This document shows positions 8,638 through 16,462 of a stretch of DNA of 42,830 nucleotides, one piece after another. How positions within the stretch are numbered: position 1 is the first letter of the stretch; the number at the start of each line of letters is the position of its first letter. Source of the DNA: Paraclostridium benzoelyticum (GTDB lineage Bacteria; Bacillota; Clostridia; Peptostreptococcales; Peptostreptococcaceae); assembly GCF_001006285.1 (NCBI RefSeq), contig NZ_LBBT01000013.1, positions 1-42,830 of the forward strand. The letters run 5' to 3'. Both the position numbers and the translations under genes were made by a program. The notes under the pieces are model-generated. The model saw only the letters and a program-made list of their open reading frames with translations, did no database searches and was not told the DNA's origin.

Positions 8638-8784
8638 TTGAGGAATCAATACAGAAATTTACTTGGAATTTTATGCTTAGCAACGGGATTAACTGTAATT
8701 TTAGCGTTGATACTTCCAAATTGGATGTGGATGATACTACTAGCTATTGTCCTTATAGGGTGTGGAGTAATGTTATTTATGTAA
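8638..8784 (+). CDS. Small two-segment membrane protein upstream of spoVM
   Basis: This 48-residue open frame starts with TTG at 8638, seven bases after a very good ribosome site (TAGGAGGG, 8624-8631). A short basic head (MRNQYRNL) is followed by two hydrophobic segments, about residues 8-26 and 29-48, split by PNWMW. This fits a small integral membrane protein with a helical hairpin. I do not recognise a named family. It stands between the thiN terminator and spoVM, 31 bases before the spoVM ATG with no terminator between, so both are probably on one transcript. If that transcript is sporulation-controlled like spoVM, this could be a small sporulation membrane protein. That role is inference only. 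Confidence 0.65.
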   Translation: MRNQYRNLLGILCLATGLTVILALILPNWMWMILLAIVLIGCGVMLFM

Positions 8785-8815
8785 AATAAATATTATTTTT
8801 AAGGGGGATATTGGA

Positions 8816-8887
8816 ATGAAGGTAATAACTGTTAAATGTCCAAAATTTTTATCCAAGATAATAGTTTTTTTTATGAGAAAAAAATAG
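8816..8887 (+). CDS. spoVM: Stage V sporulation protein M (SpoVM), 23 residues
   Basis: SpoVM is a tiny amphipathic helix that binds the convex face of the forespore outer membrane and anchors the SpoIVA coat scaffold. The encoded peptide, MKVITVKCPKFLSKIIVFF then MRKK, keeps the family core: lysines near the N-terminus, Pro at position 9, KFL next to it, a hydrophobic face and a basic end. It is slightly shorter than the 26-residue Bacillus protein. Position supports the call, since in Bacillus spoVM lies between thiN and rpmB. AAGGGGG stands 8 bases before ATG. The gene is below usual ORF-finder limits. Confidence 0.85.
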   Translation: MKVITVKCPKFLSKIIVFFMRKK

Positions 8888-8904
8888 TCTTGAGACAAAA
8901 AAAT

Positions 8905-8931
8905 AAAAGCCTACTGCGTGTAGGCTTTTTT
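8905..8931. terminator. Bidirectional terminator between spoVM and rpmB
   Basis: An AAAAGCCTAC arm (8905-8914) pairs with GTAGGCTTTT (8919-8928) and has A and T tracts on both sides. It can therefore end transcription from spoVM on the plus strand and from rpmB on the minus strand, whose stop codon is 8 bases away. Confidence 0.85.
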
Positions 8932-8938
8932 ACTAAAA

Positions 8939-9127
8939 CTAAGCTCTTTCAACTTTTCCAGAACGTAAACATCTAGTACAAACTTTTATTCTCTTTGGAG
9001 TACCATCTATTATCGCTCTAACGTTTCTTAAGTTAGCAGACCAAGTTCTTCTGCTATGTTTATTTGAGTGGCTCACTTGGTTTCCTGAAACTTTACCTTT
9101 ACCACATACGTTACATACCTTTGCCAT
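8939..9127 (-). CDS. rpmB: 50S ribosomal protein L28 (bL28), zinc-binding form
   Basis: This is a 62-residue large-subunit protein with the normal bL28 sequence: N-terminal MAKVCNVCGKGKVSGNQVSHS, central SRRTWSANLRNVRA, and C-terminal KVCTRCLRSGKVERA. The two pairs of cysteines (CNVC and CTRC) make it the zinc-ribbon (C+) form. It is the only minus-strand gene in the first 15 kb and diverges from yloU. ACGTACACCTCCTT before its start is the ribosome site read in reverse. A good vegetative promoter lies upstream at 9177-9205. Confidence 0.97.
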   Translation of the reverse strand: MAKVCNVCGKGKVSGNQVSHSNKHSRRTWSANLRNVRAIIDGTPKRIKVCTRCLRSGKVERA

Positions 9128-9176
9128 TTTACGTACACCTCCTTAAATGATAACTATAACACTGAAAACACAGTTT

Positions 9177-9205
9177 ATATTAACATAAATCTCTAAAAAA
9201 TGCAA
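9177..9205 (-). promoter_or_regulatory. Vegetative (sigma-A type) promoter for rpmB
   Basis: Read on the minus strand, TTGCAT (9200-9205) and TAATAT (9177-9182) are separated by exactly 17 bases, about 50 bases before the rpmB start codon. It diverges from the yloU promoter next to it. Confidence 0.6.
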
Positions 9206-9232
9206 TAGAAATATATATTTGTCTTACACATA

Positions 9233-9261
9233 TTGAAGAAATTCTTGTTATCATATAAAAT
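9233..9261 (+). promoter_or_regulatory. Possible sigma-A promoter for yloU-fakA
   Basis: TTGAAG (9233-9238), a 17-base gap and TAAAAT (9256-9261) precede yloU by about 75 bases. The surrounding A/T richness makes chance matches likely, so confidence is moderate to low. Confidence 0.4.
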
Positions 9262-9335
9262 TATATATATAATTCTATATAAAGTAAATATTAAAGTTAA
9301 AAATAAAATTAAAAATAATTTTAGGGGGTCAAACC

Positions 9336-9686
9336 ATGAGCGCTAAAATAAACAACGAATTTGGAACAATAGAAATAGACAAGCATGTTATAGCACAAAT
9401 AGTATATCAATCTGCTATGGAAAGTTATGGATTAGTAGGACTAGCATATAAGACAAAAGGCATAGTTGAACTATTAAAAGGAGAAAATGCTACTAAAGGT
9501 GTTAGCGTACAAGAACTAGAAGACGGCAGTATAGCTATAGAGCTTTACGTAATAATGCAATATGGAACAAATATATCAACTGTTGCAAATAACATAATAG
9601 ATAAAGTAAAATATACAATTGAGAAAATAACTGCGTTAAAAGTAAGTAAAATAGATGTTAATGTTCAAGGTATACGAGTTAAGTAA
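9336..9686 (+). CDS. yloU: Asp23/Gls24 family protein, YloU type
   Basis: This is a 116-residue Asp23/Gls24 (DUF322) protein. Family marks are an N-terminal beta strand plus IAQIVYQSAMESYGLVGLA, a middle IAIELYVIMQYGTNI, and the C-terminal KVSKIDVNVQGIRVK. It directly precedes fakA with 15 bases between, the same yloU-yloV arrangement as in Bacillus. Asp23 proteins of Staphylococcus lie at the membrane and affect envelope stress, but the molecular role of YloU is not known. A second paralogue (yqhY) is encoded at 32466. The start has TAGGGGG upstream. Confidence 0.9.
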   Translation: MSAKINNEFGTIEIDKHVIAQIVYQSAMESYGLVGLAYKTKGIVELLKGENATKGVSVQELEDGSIAIELYVIMQYGTNISTVANNIIDKVKYTIEKITALKVSKIDVNVQGIRVK

Positions 9687-9701
9687 TTTAGGAGGAAAAA
9701 T

Positions 9702-11324
9702 ATGATTCAATATATTGATGGGAAAAATTTAAGAGACATGTTTGTCTCTGGTGCAAATAATCTTCAAAACAGTAAAGATTATGTAGATAAACTGAACGTG
9801 TTCCCAGTTCCAGATGGAGACACAGGTACAAATATGTCTCTTACGATATCTTATGCTATGAAAGAATTATCAAAAGTTAGTGATGATGATATAACTAATA
9901 TAGGTAAGTCTTTAGCAAAAGGGTCTTTAATGGGAGCTAGAGGAAACTCAGGTGTTATATTATCTCAAATAATAAGAGGGTTTACAAAATCTATAGAAGG
10001 AAAAGAAAAACTAAGTTCTATGGATTTAGCTCAAGCATTTAAAAATGGATCAGATACAGCGTATAAGGCTGTTATAAGACCAATAGAAGGGACTATATTA
10101 ACAGTAGTTAGAGAAAGTGGAGAGTACGCTATCAAAGCTGCTAAAAAAGAGCAAGATATCCTGAAATTTTTAGAGTTAGTTATAAAAGAAGCTAACGAGT
10201 CTTTAGATAGGACTCCGGATTTACTTAAAAACTTAAAAGATGCTGGAGTTGTTGATTCAGGTGGTAAAGGATTAGTACTTATATATGAAGGTATGTATGA
10301 AGCATTAAAAGGTAATATGATTACAGCTAATGGATCTGGATCTTCAAATTCCTCTTCAGTAGAAGTTGCACAAGGTGAAATAAACACTGATGATATAAAG
10401 TTTGCCTATTGCACAGAATTTATATTAGAAAGCAATAAAGTAACTTATGACAAAATCAGAGATATAATGCTAGATTATGGAGACAGTTTAGCGGTAGTTG
10501 GAGATGAAGGGTTAATAAAAGTTCATGTTCATACTAATGAACCTGGAGCAGTACTTCAAGAGGCTTTAAAATATGGACAATTAGTTACTATAAAAATAGA
10601 GAACATGAAAGTTCAGCATGAAAATATTTTAGTTGAAAATCAGACAGCAGTATCAGAAGAACCTGCTAAGGAATACGGGTTTATAGCTACATCAATGGGT
10701 AGTGGATTGGCAGATATATTTAAAGACTTTGGAGTTGACTACATAATAGAAGGTGGGCAAACAATGAATCCTAGTACAGAGGATTTCATGAAAGCTATAG
10801 AGTCTATAAATGCAGAAAATATTATAATACTCCCAAACAATAGTAATATAATAATGGCTGCAAACCAAGCTAAAGCATTAAGTGACAAAAACATAATAGT
10901 TATACCAAGTAAAAACGTACCACAAGGATTTACTTCTCTTGTAAGTTTTAATGCTGATGCAAGTGTTGAAGAAAATGAAGCTACAATGGTAGAAGCTTTA
11001 TCAATGGTAAAATCAGGGCAAGTTACTTATGCAGTTAGAGATACTGTTATGAATGATATAGAAGTAAAAGAAGGAAACTTCATAGGAATAGGTGAAGGAA
11101 AGCTATTATCGGCAGGAGAAAAGAAAGAAGATATAACTTTAGGATTAATAGAAAAATTAGTAGACGAAGACAGCGCAATTATAACTTTATTCTATGGAGA
11201 AGAAGTAACTGAAGAAGAAGCTAACGAGTTTAAATCGATATTAGAAGAAAAATACGAAGATATAGATATAGAACTTTATTATGGCGGCCAGCCAATATAC
11301 TATTATTTAATATCTGTTGAATAA
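9702..11324 (+). CDS. fakA: Fatty acid kinase catalytic subunit FakA (DAK domain)
   Basis: FakA phosphorylates fatty acids bound to a FakB (DegV) carrier, giving acyl phosphates for PlsX/PlsY phospholipid synthesis. The 540-residue protein has an N-terminal dihydroxyacetone-kinase-like ATP-binding domain (about 8-200). The metal-binding motif VPDGDTGTNM includes D38, D40 and N44, followed by GARGNSGVILSQ. A central domain and a C-terminal DegV-like region (about 320-540) complete the known layout, once annotated DAK phosphatase/YloV. No fakB gene is nearby. Its place between yloU and recG is conserved. With plsX encoded at 20862, the window holds two enzymes that feed acyl phosphate into lipids. 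Confidence 0.9.
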   Translation: MIQYIDGKNLRDMFVSGANNLQNSKDYVDKLNVFPVPDGDTGTNMSLTISYAMKELSKVSDDDITNIGKSLAKGSLMGARGNSGVILSQIIRGFTKSIEGKEKLSSMDLAQAFKNGSDTAYKAVIRPIEGTILTVVRESGEYAIKAAKKEQDILKFLELVIKEANESLDRTPDLLKNLKDAGVVDSGGKGLVLIYEGMYEALKGNMITANGSGSSNSSSVEVAQGEINTDDIKFAYCTEFILESNKVTYDKIRDIMLDYGDSLAVVGDEGLIKVHVHTNEPGAVLQEALKYGQLVTIKIENMKVQHENILVENQTAVSEEPAKEYGFIATSMGSGLADIFKDFGVDYIIEGGQTMNPSTEDFMKAIESINAENIIILPNNSNIIMAANQAKALSDKNIIVIPSKNVPQGFTSLVSFNADASVEENEATMVEALSMVKSGQVTYAVRDTVMNDIEVKEGNFIGIGEGKLLSAGEKKEDITLGLIEKLVDEDSAIITLFYGEEVTEEEANEFKSILEEKYEDIDIELYYGGQPIYYYLISVE

Positions 11325-11332
11325 TATTTCAG

Positions 11333-11385
11333 AAATCCTGTATAATCTTACTATTAGGTAAGTTAAATTATACAGGATTTTTTTT
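11333..11385 (+). terminator. Large terminator between fakA and recG
   Basis: A 13-bp outer stem, AAATCCTGTATAA (11333-11345) with TTATACAGGATTT (11368-11380), encloses a second small hairpin (CTTAC with GTAAG) and runs into eight T's. The recG ribosome site begins right at the end of the T tract. Confidence 0.88.
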
Positions 11386-11397
11386 AGGGTGATAAAT

Positions 11398-13458
11398 ATG
11401 AATAATTTAAATAAAGAAATTAAATATGTAAAAGGAATTGGTCCAAAACGTGCTAATAAACTAAGTAAATTAGGTATATTTACTGTATCTGACTTGCTTT
11501 TTTATTTTCCGAGACAATATGAAGATAGAAATAATCTAAGAAAAATATTTGAACTAAAAGATGAAGAAAAAGTAACTATAAGAGCTATTGTAAGTAGTAT
11601 AGAGACGTCTAATGTTAGAAAGGGTCTAGTGATAACTAAAGTAGGAGTAAGGGATGAAACGGGTTTCGCTAGATTAGTATTTTTTAACCAAGAGTATATA
11701 AGTTCTACTTTGAAAAAAGGAGATACTGTATTTGTATTTGGAAAGGTTAAGAAAACTTCTTATGGAATTGAGATGAGTTCTTGTGAAGTTGAACAAATGA
11801 GCAACAATCCTAAAAATACATGTGGAATAATGCCTATATACCCATTGACCTATGGATTAACAAATAAAGAGCTTATAAACATAGTAAAAACTGTTTTTAG
11901 TAATGAGCAAATTTATATTAAGGAATACCTTCCAAATAAAATTATACAAAAGTATAAACTTTGCAGTATTGATTTTGCAGTTAAAAATATACATTCGCCG
12001 ACTAATAAAGAAAGTTTAAAAGTAGCACTATACAGATTAGTATTTGAAGAATTTTTAATGCTTCAGCTAGGGCTATTTCTATTCAAAAATGGTGTTACTG
12101 AAAAATGTGGTGTTAAGTTCGAAAAAGAGCAAAATCTTGTTAAAATCTTAAACTCTTTACCATTTAAACTTACAAACGCGCAAAATCGAGCATTAAATGA
12201 AATTATTGATGATATGAACTGTGAAAAAGTAATGAATAGATTGGTTCAAGGAGATGTAGGAAGTGGTAAAACAGTAGTAGCACTTTTAGCATTGGCAAAT
12301 TGTGTTTTAAATGGCTATCAAGGGGCTTTGATGGCACCTACTGAGATATTAGCAGAACAACACTTTATATCTTTAAATGAAACGCTATCACCGTTTGGAA
12401 TTAATGTAGGATTACTGGTAGGTAGTTTAACGAAAAAACAAAAAGAGAATGTATTACAAAGAGTAAAAGAGAATGAAATTGATATTTTAATTGGAACGCA
12501 TGCGCTTATAGAAGATAAGGTGGAGTTTAACAACTTAGGAATAGTAATAACCGACGAACAACATAGATTTGGAGTTAGACAAAGAAATAAACTTTCTGAA
12601 AAAGGATATAATCCTGATATTTTGGTTATGACAGCTACTCCAATTCCTAGAACTTTAGCCTTAATCTTGTATGGAGATTTAGATATATCTATAATTGATG
12701 AACTTCCACCAGGAAGACAACCTATTGAAACTTTAGCTGTGTATAAGGATAAGAGGGAAAAAGCGTATAATAGTTTAGTAAGGTCTGAAGTTCAAAAGGG
12801 TAGACAAGTTTATATAGTATGCCCTTTGGTAGAAGAAAGTGAAGCTATAGAGGCTAAGGCTGCTGTAGATTTAGTAGAGGAGCTAAAGAGTGAATTTTTT
12901 AGTGACTTGAGATTAGGTCTTTTGCATGGTAAAATGAAACCTAGTGAAAAAGATGAAACAATGAAAAAATTTAAGAACAAAGAATTAGATATACTAGTAT
13001 CGACAACTGTTATTGAAGTTGGAGTAAATGTACCTAATGCAACCCTTATGATAATTGAAAATGCAGAACGATTTGGATTAGCTCAACTACATCAGTTAAG
13101 AGGTAGAGTTGGTAGAGGAAGTCATAAGTCTTATTGTATATTGATCTATTCGTCTAAATCAGAAGTGTGCTCTCAAAGAATGTCCATCATGGAAGAAACA
13201 ACAGATGGATTTAAAATCTCAGAAAAAGACCTTGAGATTAGGGGTCCAGGTGAGTTCTTTGGAACAAGACAACATGGGTTGCCAGAGCTAAAAGTAGCTA
13301 ATATATTTAAGCATATGAAAATATTGAAAATAGCTCAACAAGAGGCTAGATATATAATAAGTGAAGATCCAAAACTTAATAATTATGAAAATGAAAAAAT
13401 AAAAAAAGAAATATTGAAGAAATTTGAAAATAGATTGGAAGAAATATCATTAAATTAG
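11398..13458 (+). CDS. recG: ATP-dependent DNA helicase RecG
   Basis: RecG remodels stalled replication forks and branched recombination intermediates. From the ATG at 11398 the protein has 686 residues, normal for the family. The N-terminal wedge (OB) domain (about 55-150) is followed by the SF2 helicase core: QGDVGSGKT with Walker lysine K291, DEQH at 386-389, TATPIPRTLA (motif III), STTVIEVGVNVPNA (motif V) and QLRGRVGRG (motif VI), then the C-terminal GPGEFFGTRQHG. A GTG at 11389 extends the frame by three codons but is preceded only by a T tract, whereas AGGGTGAT supports the ATG. The gene lies directly behind a terminator, so its promoter is not evident. Confidence 0.95.
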   Translation: MNNLNKEIKYVKGIGPKRANKLSKLGIFTVSDLLFYFPRQYEDRNNLRKIFELKDEEKVTIRAIVSSIETSNVRKGLVITKVGVRDETGFARLVFFNQEYISSTLKKGDTVFVFGKVKKTSYGIEMSSCEVEQMSNNPKNTCGIMPIYPLTYGLTNKELINIVKTVFSNEQIYIKEYLPNKIIQKYKLCSIDFAVKNIHSPTNKESLKVALYRLVFEEFLMLQLGLFLFKNGVTEKCGVKFEKEQNLVKILNSLPFKLTNAQNRALNEIIDDMNCEKVMNRLVQGDVGSGKTVVALLALANCVLNGYQGALMAPTEILAEQHFISLNETLSPFGINVGLLVGSLTKKQKENVLQRVKENEIDILIGTHALIEDKVEFNNLGIVITDEQHRFGVRQRNKLSEKGYNPDILVMTATPIPRTLALILYGDLDISIIDELPPGRQPIETLAVYKDKREKAYNSLVRSEVQKGRQVYIVCPLVEESEAIEAKAAVDLVEELKSEFFSDLRLGLLHGKMKPSEKDETMKKFKNKELDILVSTTVIEVGVNVPNATLMIIENAERFGLAQLHQLRGRVGRGSHKSYCILIYSSKSEVCSQRMSIMEETTDGFKISEKDLEIRGPGEFFGTRQHGLPELKVANIFKHMKILKIAQQEARYIISEDPKLNNYENEKIKKEILKKFENRLEEISLN

Positions 13459-13499
13459 GAAATAATTTGTGATAAAATAAAATGGAAGGAGAAATTATA

Positions 13500-14054
13500 T
13501 TGAGAGTAATTTCAGGAAAAGCCAGAGGACTAAAATTAAATACACCTAAAAGTGAAGATGTTAGACCAACTACTGATAGAGTTAAAGAATCTTTATTTAA
13601 TATAATTAACCCATACATAATGGATGGAGATATTTTAGATTTATTTGCAGGTACAGGGTCTCTAGGTATAGAGTGTTTATCAAGAGGTGCTAACAAATGT
13701 GTATTTGTAGATTTAAATAGAAGTAGTATTGATATAGTAAAAAGTAATATAAAAAAAGCTAGGGTAGAAGAAAACAGTGAAGTCATGAATGTTGATTTTA
13801 AGTCGGCAATTGAAAGAGTTAAAAATAATTCGTACAAGTTTGATGTTATATTTATGGACCCTCCATATTACAAAGATATGTTCCAAGATGCATTAGAGAG
13901 AATTGATAAGTCAAACATACTAAAAGAAGATGGTATTATAGTTGTTGAACATGATACAAAACAAGAATTTCCAGAGAATGTGGGGAACCTAGTTAAAAAC
14001 AGAAATAAAAAATATGGAAACACTACGCTTACATTTTATAGTATGGAGGATTAA
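13500..14054 (+). CDS. rsmD: 16S rRNA m2G966 methyltransferase RsmD
   Basis: This SAM-dependent methyltransferase modifies a guanine of 16S rRNA (G966 in E. coli). From TTG at 13500 the protein is 184 residues and begins MRVISGKARGLKL, the usual family N-terminus. GAAGGAG (13485-13491) stands 8 bases upstream and decides this start over the in-frame ATG at 13482. Motifs are RPTTDRVKESLFNI, LDLFAGTGSLGIECLSRGA (SAM loop) and IFMDPPYYKD (the catalytic DPPY). It is two bases before coaD. In Bacillus the same pair is ylbH-coaD. Confidence 0.93.
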   Translation: MRVISGKARGLKLNTPKSEDVRPTTDRVKESLFNIINPYIMDGDILDLFAGTGSLGIECLSRGANKCVFVDLNRSSIDIVKSNIKKARVEENSEVMNVDFKSAIERVKNNSYKFDVIFMDPPYYKDMFQDALERIDKSNILKEDGIIVVEHDTKQEFPENVGNLVKNRNKKYGNTTLTFYSMED

Positions 14055-14056
14055 TA

Positions 14057-14554
14057 ATGGAAAATACAGTTAGAAAAGCTATATTTGCAGGAAGCTTTGA
14101 CCCCATAACAAATGGGCACTTAGACATAATAGAAAGAGCTTCTAAATTATTCGATGAATTACAAATAGGGGTACTTTATAATCCGAATAAAAAGGGACTA
14201 TTTACATTTGAAGAAAGAGTTAAGTTAATAAAAGAATGCACAAACCATATTTCTAATATAAAAATAGTTAGTTTTGATGGGCTTTTAGTCAACTATTGTG
14301 AAAAAAATGGTATCCAGACTCTAGTAAGAGGTATAAGAAATGGAGCGGATGTAGAGTATGAACTTCAAATGGCTCATATGAATAAAGAATTAAATCCAAA
14401 TATAGAGACTGTAATATTACCTACGACTACTAAGTATTCATACATAAGTTCATCTCTTATAAAAGAAGTATTAAATTTTGATGCAAATATAGAGAATTTA
14501 GTGCCTAAGGTGATTTTAGAAGAATTAAAAAGAAAAACTAATAGGGGGAAATAA
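14057..14554 (+). CDS. coaD: Phosphopantetheine adenylyltransferase CoaD
   Basis: CoaD joins ATP and 4'-phosphopantetheine to make dephospho-CoA, the penultimate step of coenzyme A synthesis, and so supplies CoA and the acyl-carrier prosthetic group. The 165-residue protein has the nucleotidyltransferase motif GSFDPITNGHLD near the N-terminus, LVRGIRNGADVEYE in the middle and TTKYSYISSSLIKE near the C-terminus. The length is normal. ATG at 14057 follows GGAGG within the end of rsmD. The next gene starts one base after the stop. Confidence 0.96.
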   Translation: MENTVRKAIFAGSFDPITNGHLDIIERASKLFDELQIGVLYNPNKKGLFTFEERVKLIKECTNHISNIKIVSFDGLLVNYCEKNGIQTLVRGIRNGADVEYELQMAHMNKELNPNIETVILPTTTKYSYISSSLIKEVLNFDANIENLVPKVILEELKRKTNRGK

Positions 14555-14555
14555 C

Positions 14556-15074
14556 ATGAATATAGATTTAGAAATAATGGAACTATTAGAGGAGTTAGAA
14601 AGTGCTATAAATAATGCAAGTTCAATTCCTTTTTCGCATAAATCAGGAATAGACAAAGAAGAAGTTTTAAGTATTATATCAGATATAAAAGTTATACTTC
14701 CAGAAGAAGTTAAACAAGCTGTATGGATAAATAAAGAAAGACAAAAAATACTTAACAATGCAAACCAAGATGCAGAAATTTTAATAGAACAAGCAAAAAA
14801 AGAAGCTATCCAAATAATTGAAAAAGCAAATAAAGAAAGTGAAGATATGAAAAAAAATTCCGAAGAAATAATAAAATCATATATAGACTCAGATGGTTTA
14901 GTAGTTGAAGCCGAAGAAAAAGCTAAGTCTATAGTGGAGAAAGCAGAATATATGGCTAAAGAAATTAAAATAGGGTCTATAAGATATGCAGATGATGTTT
15001 TAGAGGGATTACAATACAATCTTCAAAGTATAATGGATGAAATATCAACAAATAGAAGTGAACTAAGTGAATAA
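14556..15074 (+). CDS. Coiled-coil protein of unknown function downstream of coaD
   Basis: This 172-residue soluble protein is rich in Glu, Lys and Ala. A short leucine-rich N-terminal segment (IMELLEELESAINNAS) is followed by a long predicted coiled coil at about residues 50-145. Repeats of the type AKKEAIQIIEKANKESE there resemble the stalk regions of ATP-synthase b/E-like subunits. Related clostridial proteins are often labelled ATPase, but there is no Walker motif or other nucleotide site, so I regard that label as misleading. It lies one base after coaD and ends in a shared terminator. A scaffold or envelope role is possible but not shown. AGGGGG precedes ATG by 7 bases. Confidence 0.8.
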   Translation: MNIDLEIMELLEELESAINNASSIPFSHKSGIDKEEVLSIISDIKVILPEEVKQAVWINKERQKILNNANQDAEILIEQAKKEAIQIIEKANKESEDMKKNSEEIIKSYIDSDGLVVEAEEKAKSIVEKAEYMAKEIKIGSIRYADDVLEGLQYNLQSIMDEISTNRSELSE

Positions 15075-15114
15075 AAAATAGCTGACTCAAAATGCGATTG
15101 AGTCAGCTATTTTT
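15075..15114. terminator. Bidirectional terminator shared with the ylbJ 3' end
   Basis: A 16-bp perfect stem, AAAATAGCTGACTCAA (15075-15090) with TTGAGTCAGCTATTTT (15098-15113), has a 7-base loop and A/T tails on both sides. It starts at the base after the coiled-coil stop codon. On the minus strand it includes the last codons and TGA of ylbJ. Confidence 0.9.
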
Positions 15115-16293
15115 CATTTTTTTAAAAATCATAAAAGAAGAAATAAAATAAATTATTACTAGTAAAGGTAAAATTATATGATAGTTATTTATGTATAAGC
15201 TCCAAATTGAGCTATTATAAAATACATTAGATGTAGTAGATAGTTTTATAAATAAATTACTAGAATTTATTAATGGATAAAATGCAAAAGTGAAAACGGC
15301 TGCGAATACTCCGTGTAAAAATTTAGAAATTATATATGTACCTGTATTTATATCTGTTTGAGCTAAAAAACTACAACATTGAGCTAATATAGAAAGACCA
15401 CTAAATGCTATTATGAAGCTACATAATGAAGCTCGTATTATTTCAGGTATATTAGATACGCTAGATATTTGATTACATCCAATTGTTATTTCAAATAAAC
15501 CACTTATAAAAGAAGAACATAAATCAAGAGAAAATCCAAATATAGATAATGGAATGTAAATTATGTAAGAAATCAAATTTATAAACTTAAATATAGATAA
15601 AACTTTAAATACAACTGAAAATACTATGACGAATCCGCCAACCATAAGTATTGTATTTACCCCACTGAAGACAGCATCTCCAAATAAAACAAAAAATCCT
15701 TTATTTTCTTTTTTTCTAAATTCCATAATTTTTTTTACTTCAAATTTAAAATTGAAGTTATCGTTACTTATGCTTTCTTTGCCATAATTTTTAAACAATA
15801 TTCCAACAGTTAAAGAACCTAAGTAATGGCAAAGTAACATTAAATATCCTAATGAAGGGTTGTTAAACATTCCGATGGAAACTGCGCCGACTATAAAAAG
15901 TGGACCAGAGGTCGAGCAAAATGAAACTAGCCTCTGAGCTTCAAATTTAGAAATTTCATTGTTTTGTCTAAGTTCGGAGGCTAGTTTTGCACCAACTGGA
16001 TATCCTGACACTGTAGATATGGCAAAAACCAAAGAACTTTTACCAGACACATTAAAAAGTTTTTTTGTAACAGGATTGATTATTAACCCTAAAACATCTA
16101 CAAATTTAAGTCTAACTATCAAATTGGCAGCTATTATAAATGGCAACAAGGATGGTATCAATGTGTCTACCCATATTGAAAAGCCATTTTTAGCTGCTAA
16201 AATAGAATCTTTAGGAAATAAAATAATACCTAGTATAAGTAACATAACTATTAAAGATGGAGTTAAAAATTTTATAATCTTTACTTTTTTCAA
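15103..16293 (-). CDS. ylbJ: Sporulation integral membrane protein YlbJ/SpoVV
   Basis: This is a 396-residue polytopic membrane protein with about eight to ten hydrophobic segments and the glycine/proline-rich Gate-type motif VSGYPVGAKLASEL near residues 96-109. CSTSGPLFIVGAV and a later FSGLSILAQ segment also mark the YlbJ family. In Bacillus this protein (SpoVV) moves dipicolinic acid across the outer forespore membrane from the mother cell, where it is made under sigma-E. The start is TTG at 16291-16293 behind AGGTGAT, because the nearby ATG is out of frame. The stop lies within the terminator it shares with the plus-strand gene. It follows tmcAL but a terminator separates them, so it should have its own promoter in 16294-16419. 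Confidence 0.92.
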   Translation of the reverse strand: MKKVKIIKFLTPSLIVMLLILGIILFPKDSILAAKNGFSIWVDTLIPSLLPFIIAANLIVRLKFVDVLGLIINPVTKKLFNVSGKSSLVFAISTVSGYPVGAKLASELRQNNEISKFEAQRLVSFCSTSGPLFIVGAVSIGMFNNPSLGYLMLLCHYLGSLTVGILFKNYGKESISNDNFNFKFEVKKIMEFRKKENKGFFVLFGDAVFSGVNTILMVGGFVIVFSVVFKVLSIFKFINLISYIIYIPLSIFGFSLDLCSSFISGLFEITIGCNQISSVSNIPEIIRASLCSFIIAFSGLSILAQCCSFLAQTDINTGTYIISKFLHGVFAAVFTFAFYPLINSSNLFIKLSTTSNVFYNSSIWSLYINNYHIILPLLVIIYFISSFMIFKKMKNS

Positions 16294-16303
16294 AACATCA
16301 CCT

Positions 16304-16338
16304 ACTTTAATATACTCTTTAATAAGTATATTAAAAGT
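16304..16338. repeat. Inverted repeat in the ylbJ leader
   Basis: ACTTTAATATACT (16304-16316) and AGTATATTAAAAGT (16325-16338) form a near-perfect 13-bp inverted repeat with one bulged base and an 8-base loop. It lies immediately upstream of the ylbJ ribosome site. It may be a regulator site, a leader hairpin or an A/T-rich coincidence. Confidence 0.4.
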
Positions 16339-16419
16339 GATTATGAACTATGATAAAATTCATTTGTTTTGAGGAGTTAAACATTTGAATTACTTCATAT
16401 AGCAAAAAATTAACTTTGA

Positions 16420-16462
16420 AACTAATAAAAACCTACCTAAGAAAGGTAGGTTTTTATTAGTT
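16420..16462 (-). terminator. Strong terminator after tmcAL
   Basis: A 19-bp perfect stem, AACTAATAAAAACCTACCT (16420-16438) with its complement at 16444-16462, has a 5-base loop. The tmcAL stop codon (16461-16463) overlaps its base. Read on the minus strand, the 3' arm contains a run of T's. Confidence 0.88.

Noticed and set aside
13376..13837. Minus-strand 153-residue frame across the recG end and rsmD
   Set aside because: It is antisense to two well-supported genes and has no ribosome site or recognisable motif.
14525..15019. Minus-strand 164-residue frame opposite the coiled-coil gene
   Set aside because: It is a shadow of a Glu/Lys-rich frame (gives Ser/Phe/Leu-rich antisense) and no start signal is seen.
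15959..16372. Plus-strand 137-residue frame opposite ylbJ
   Set aside because: It is the complement of the conserved ylbJ N-terminal half; no ribosome site or family similarity.
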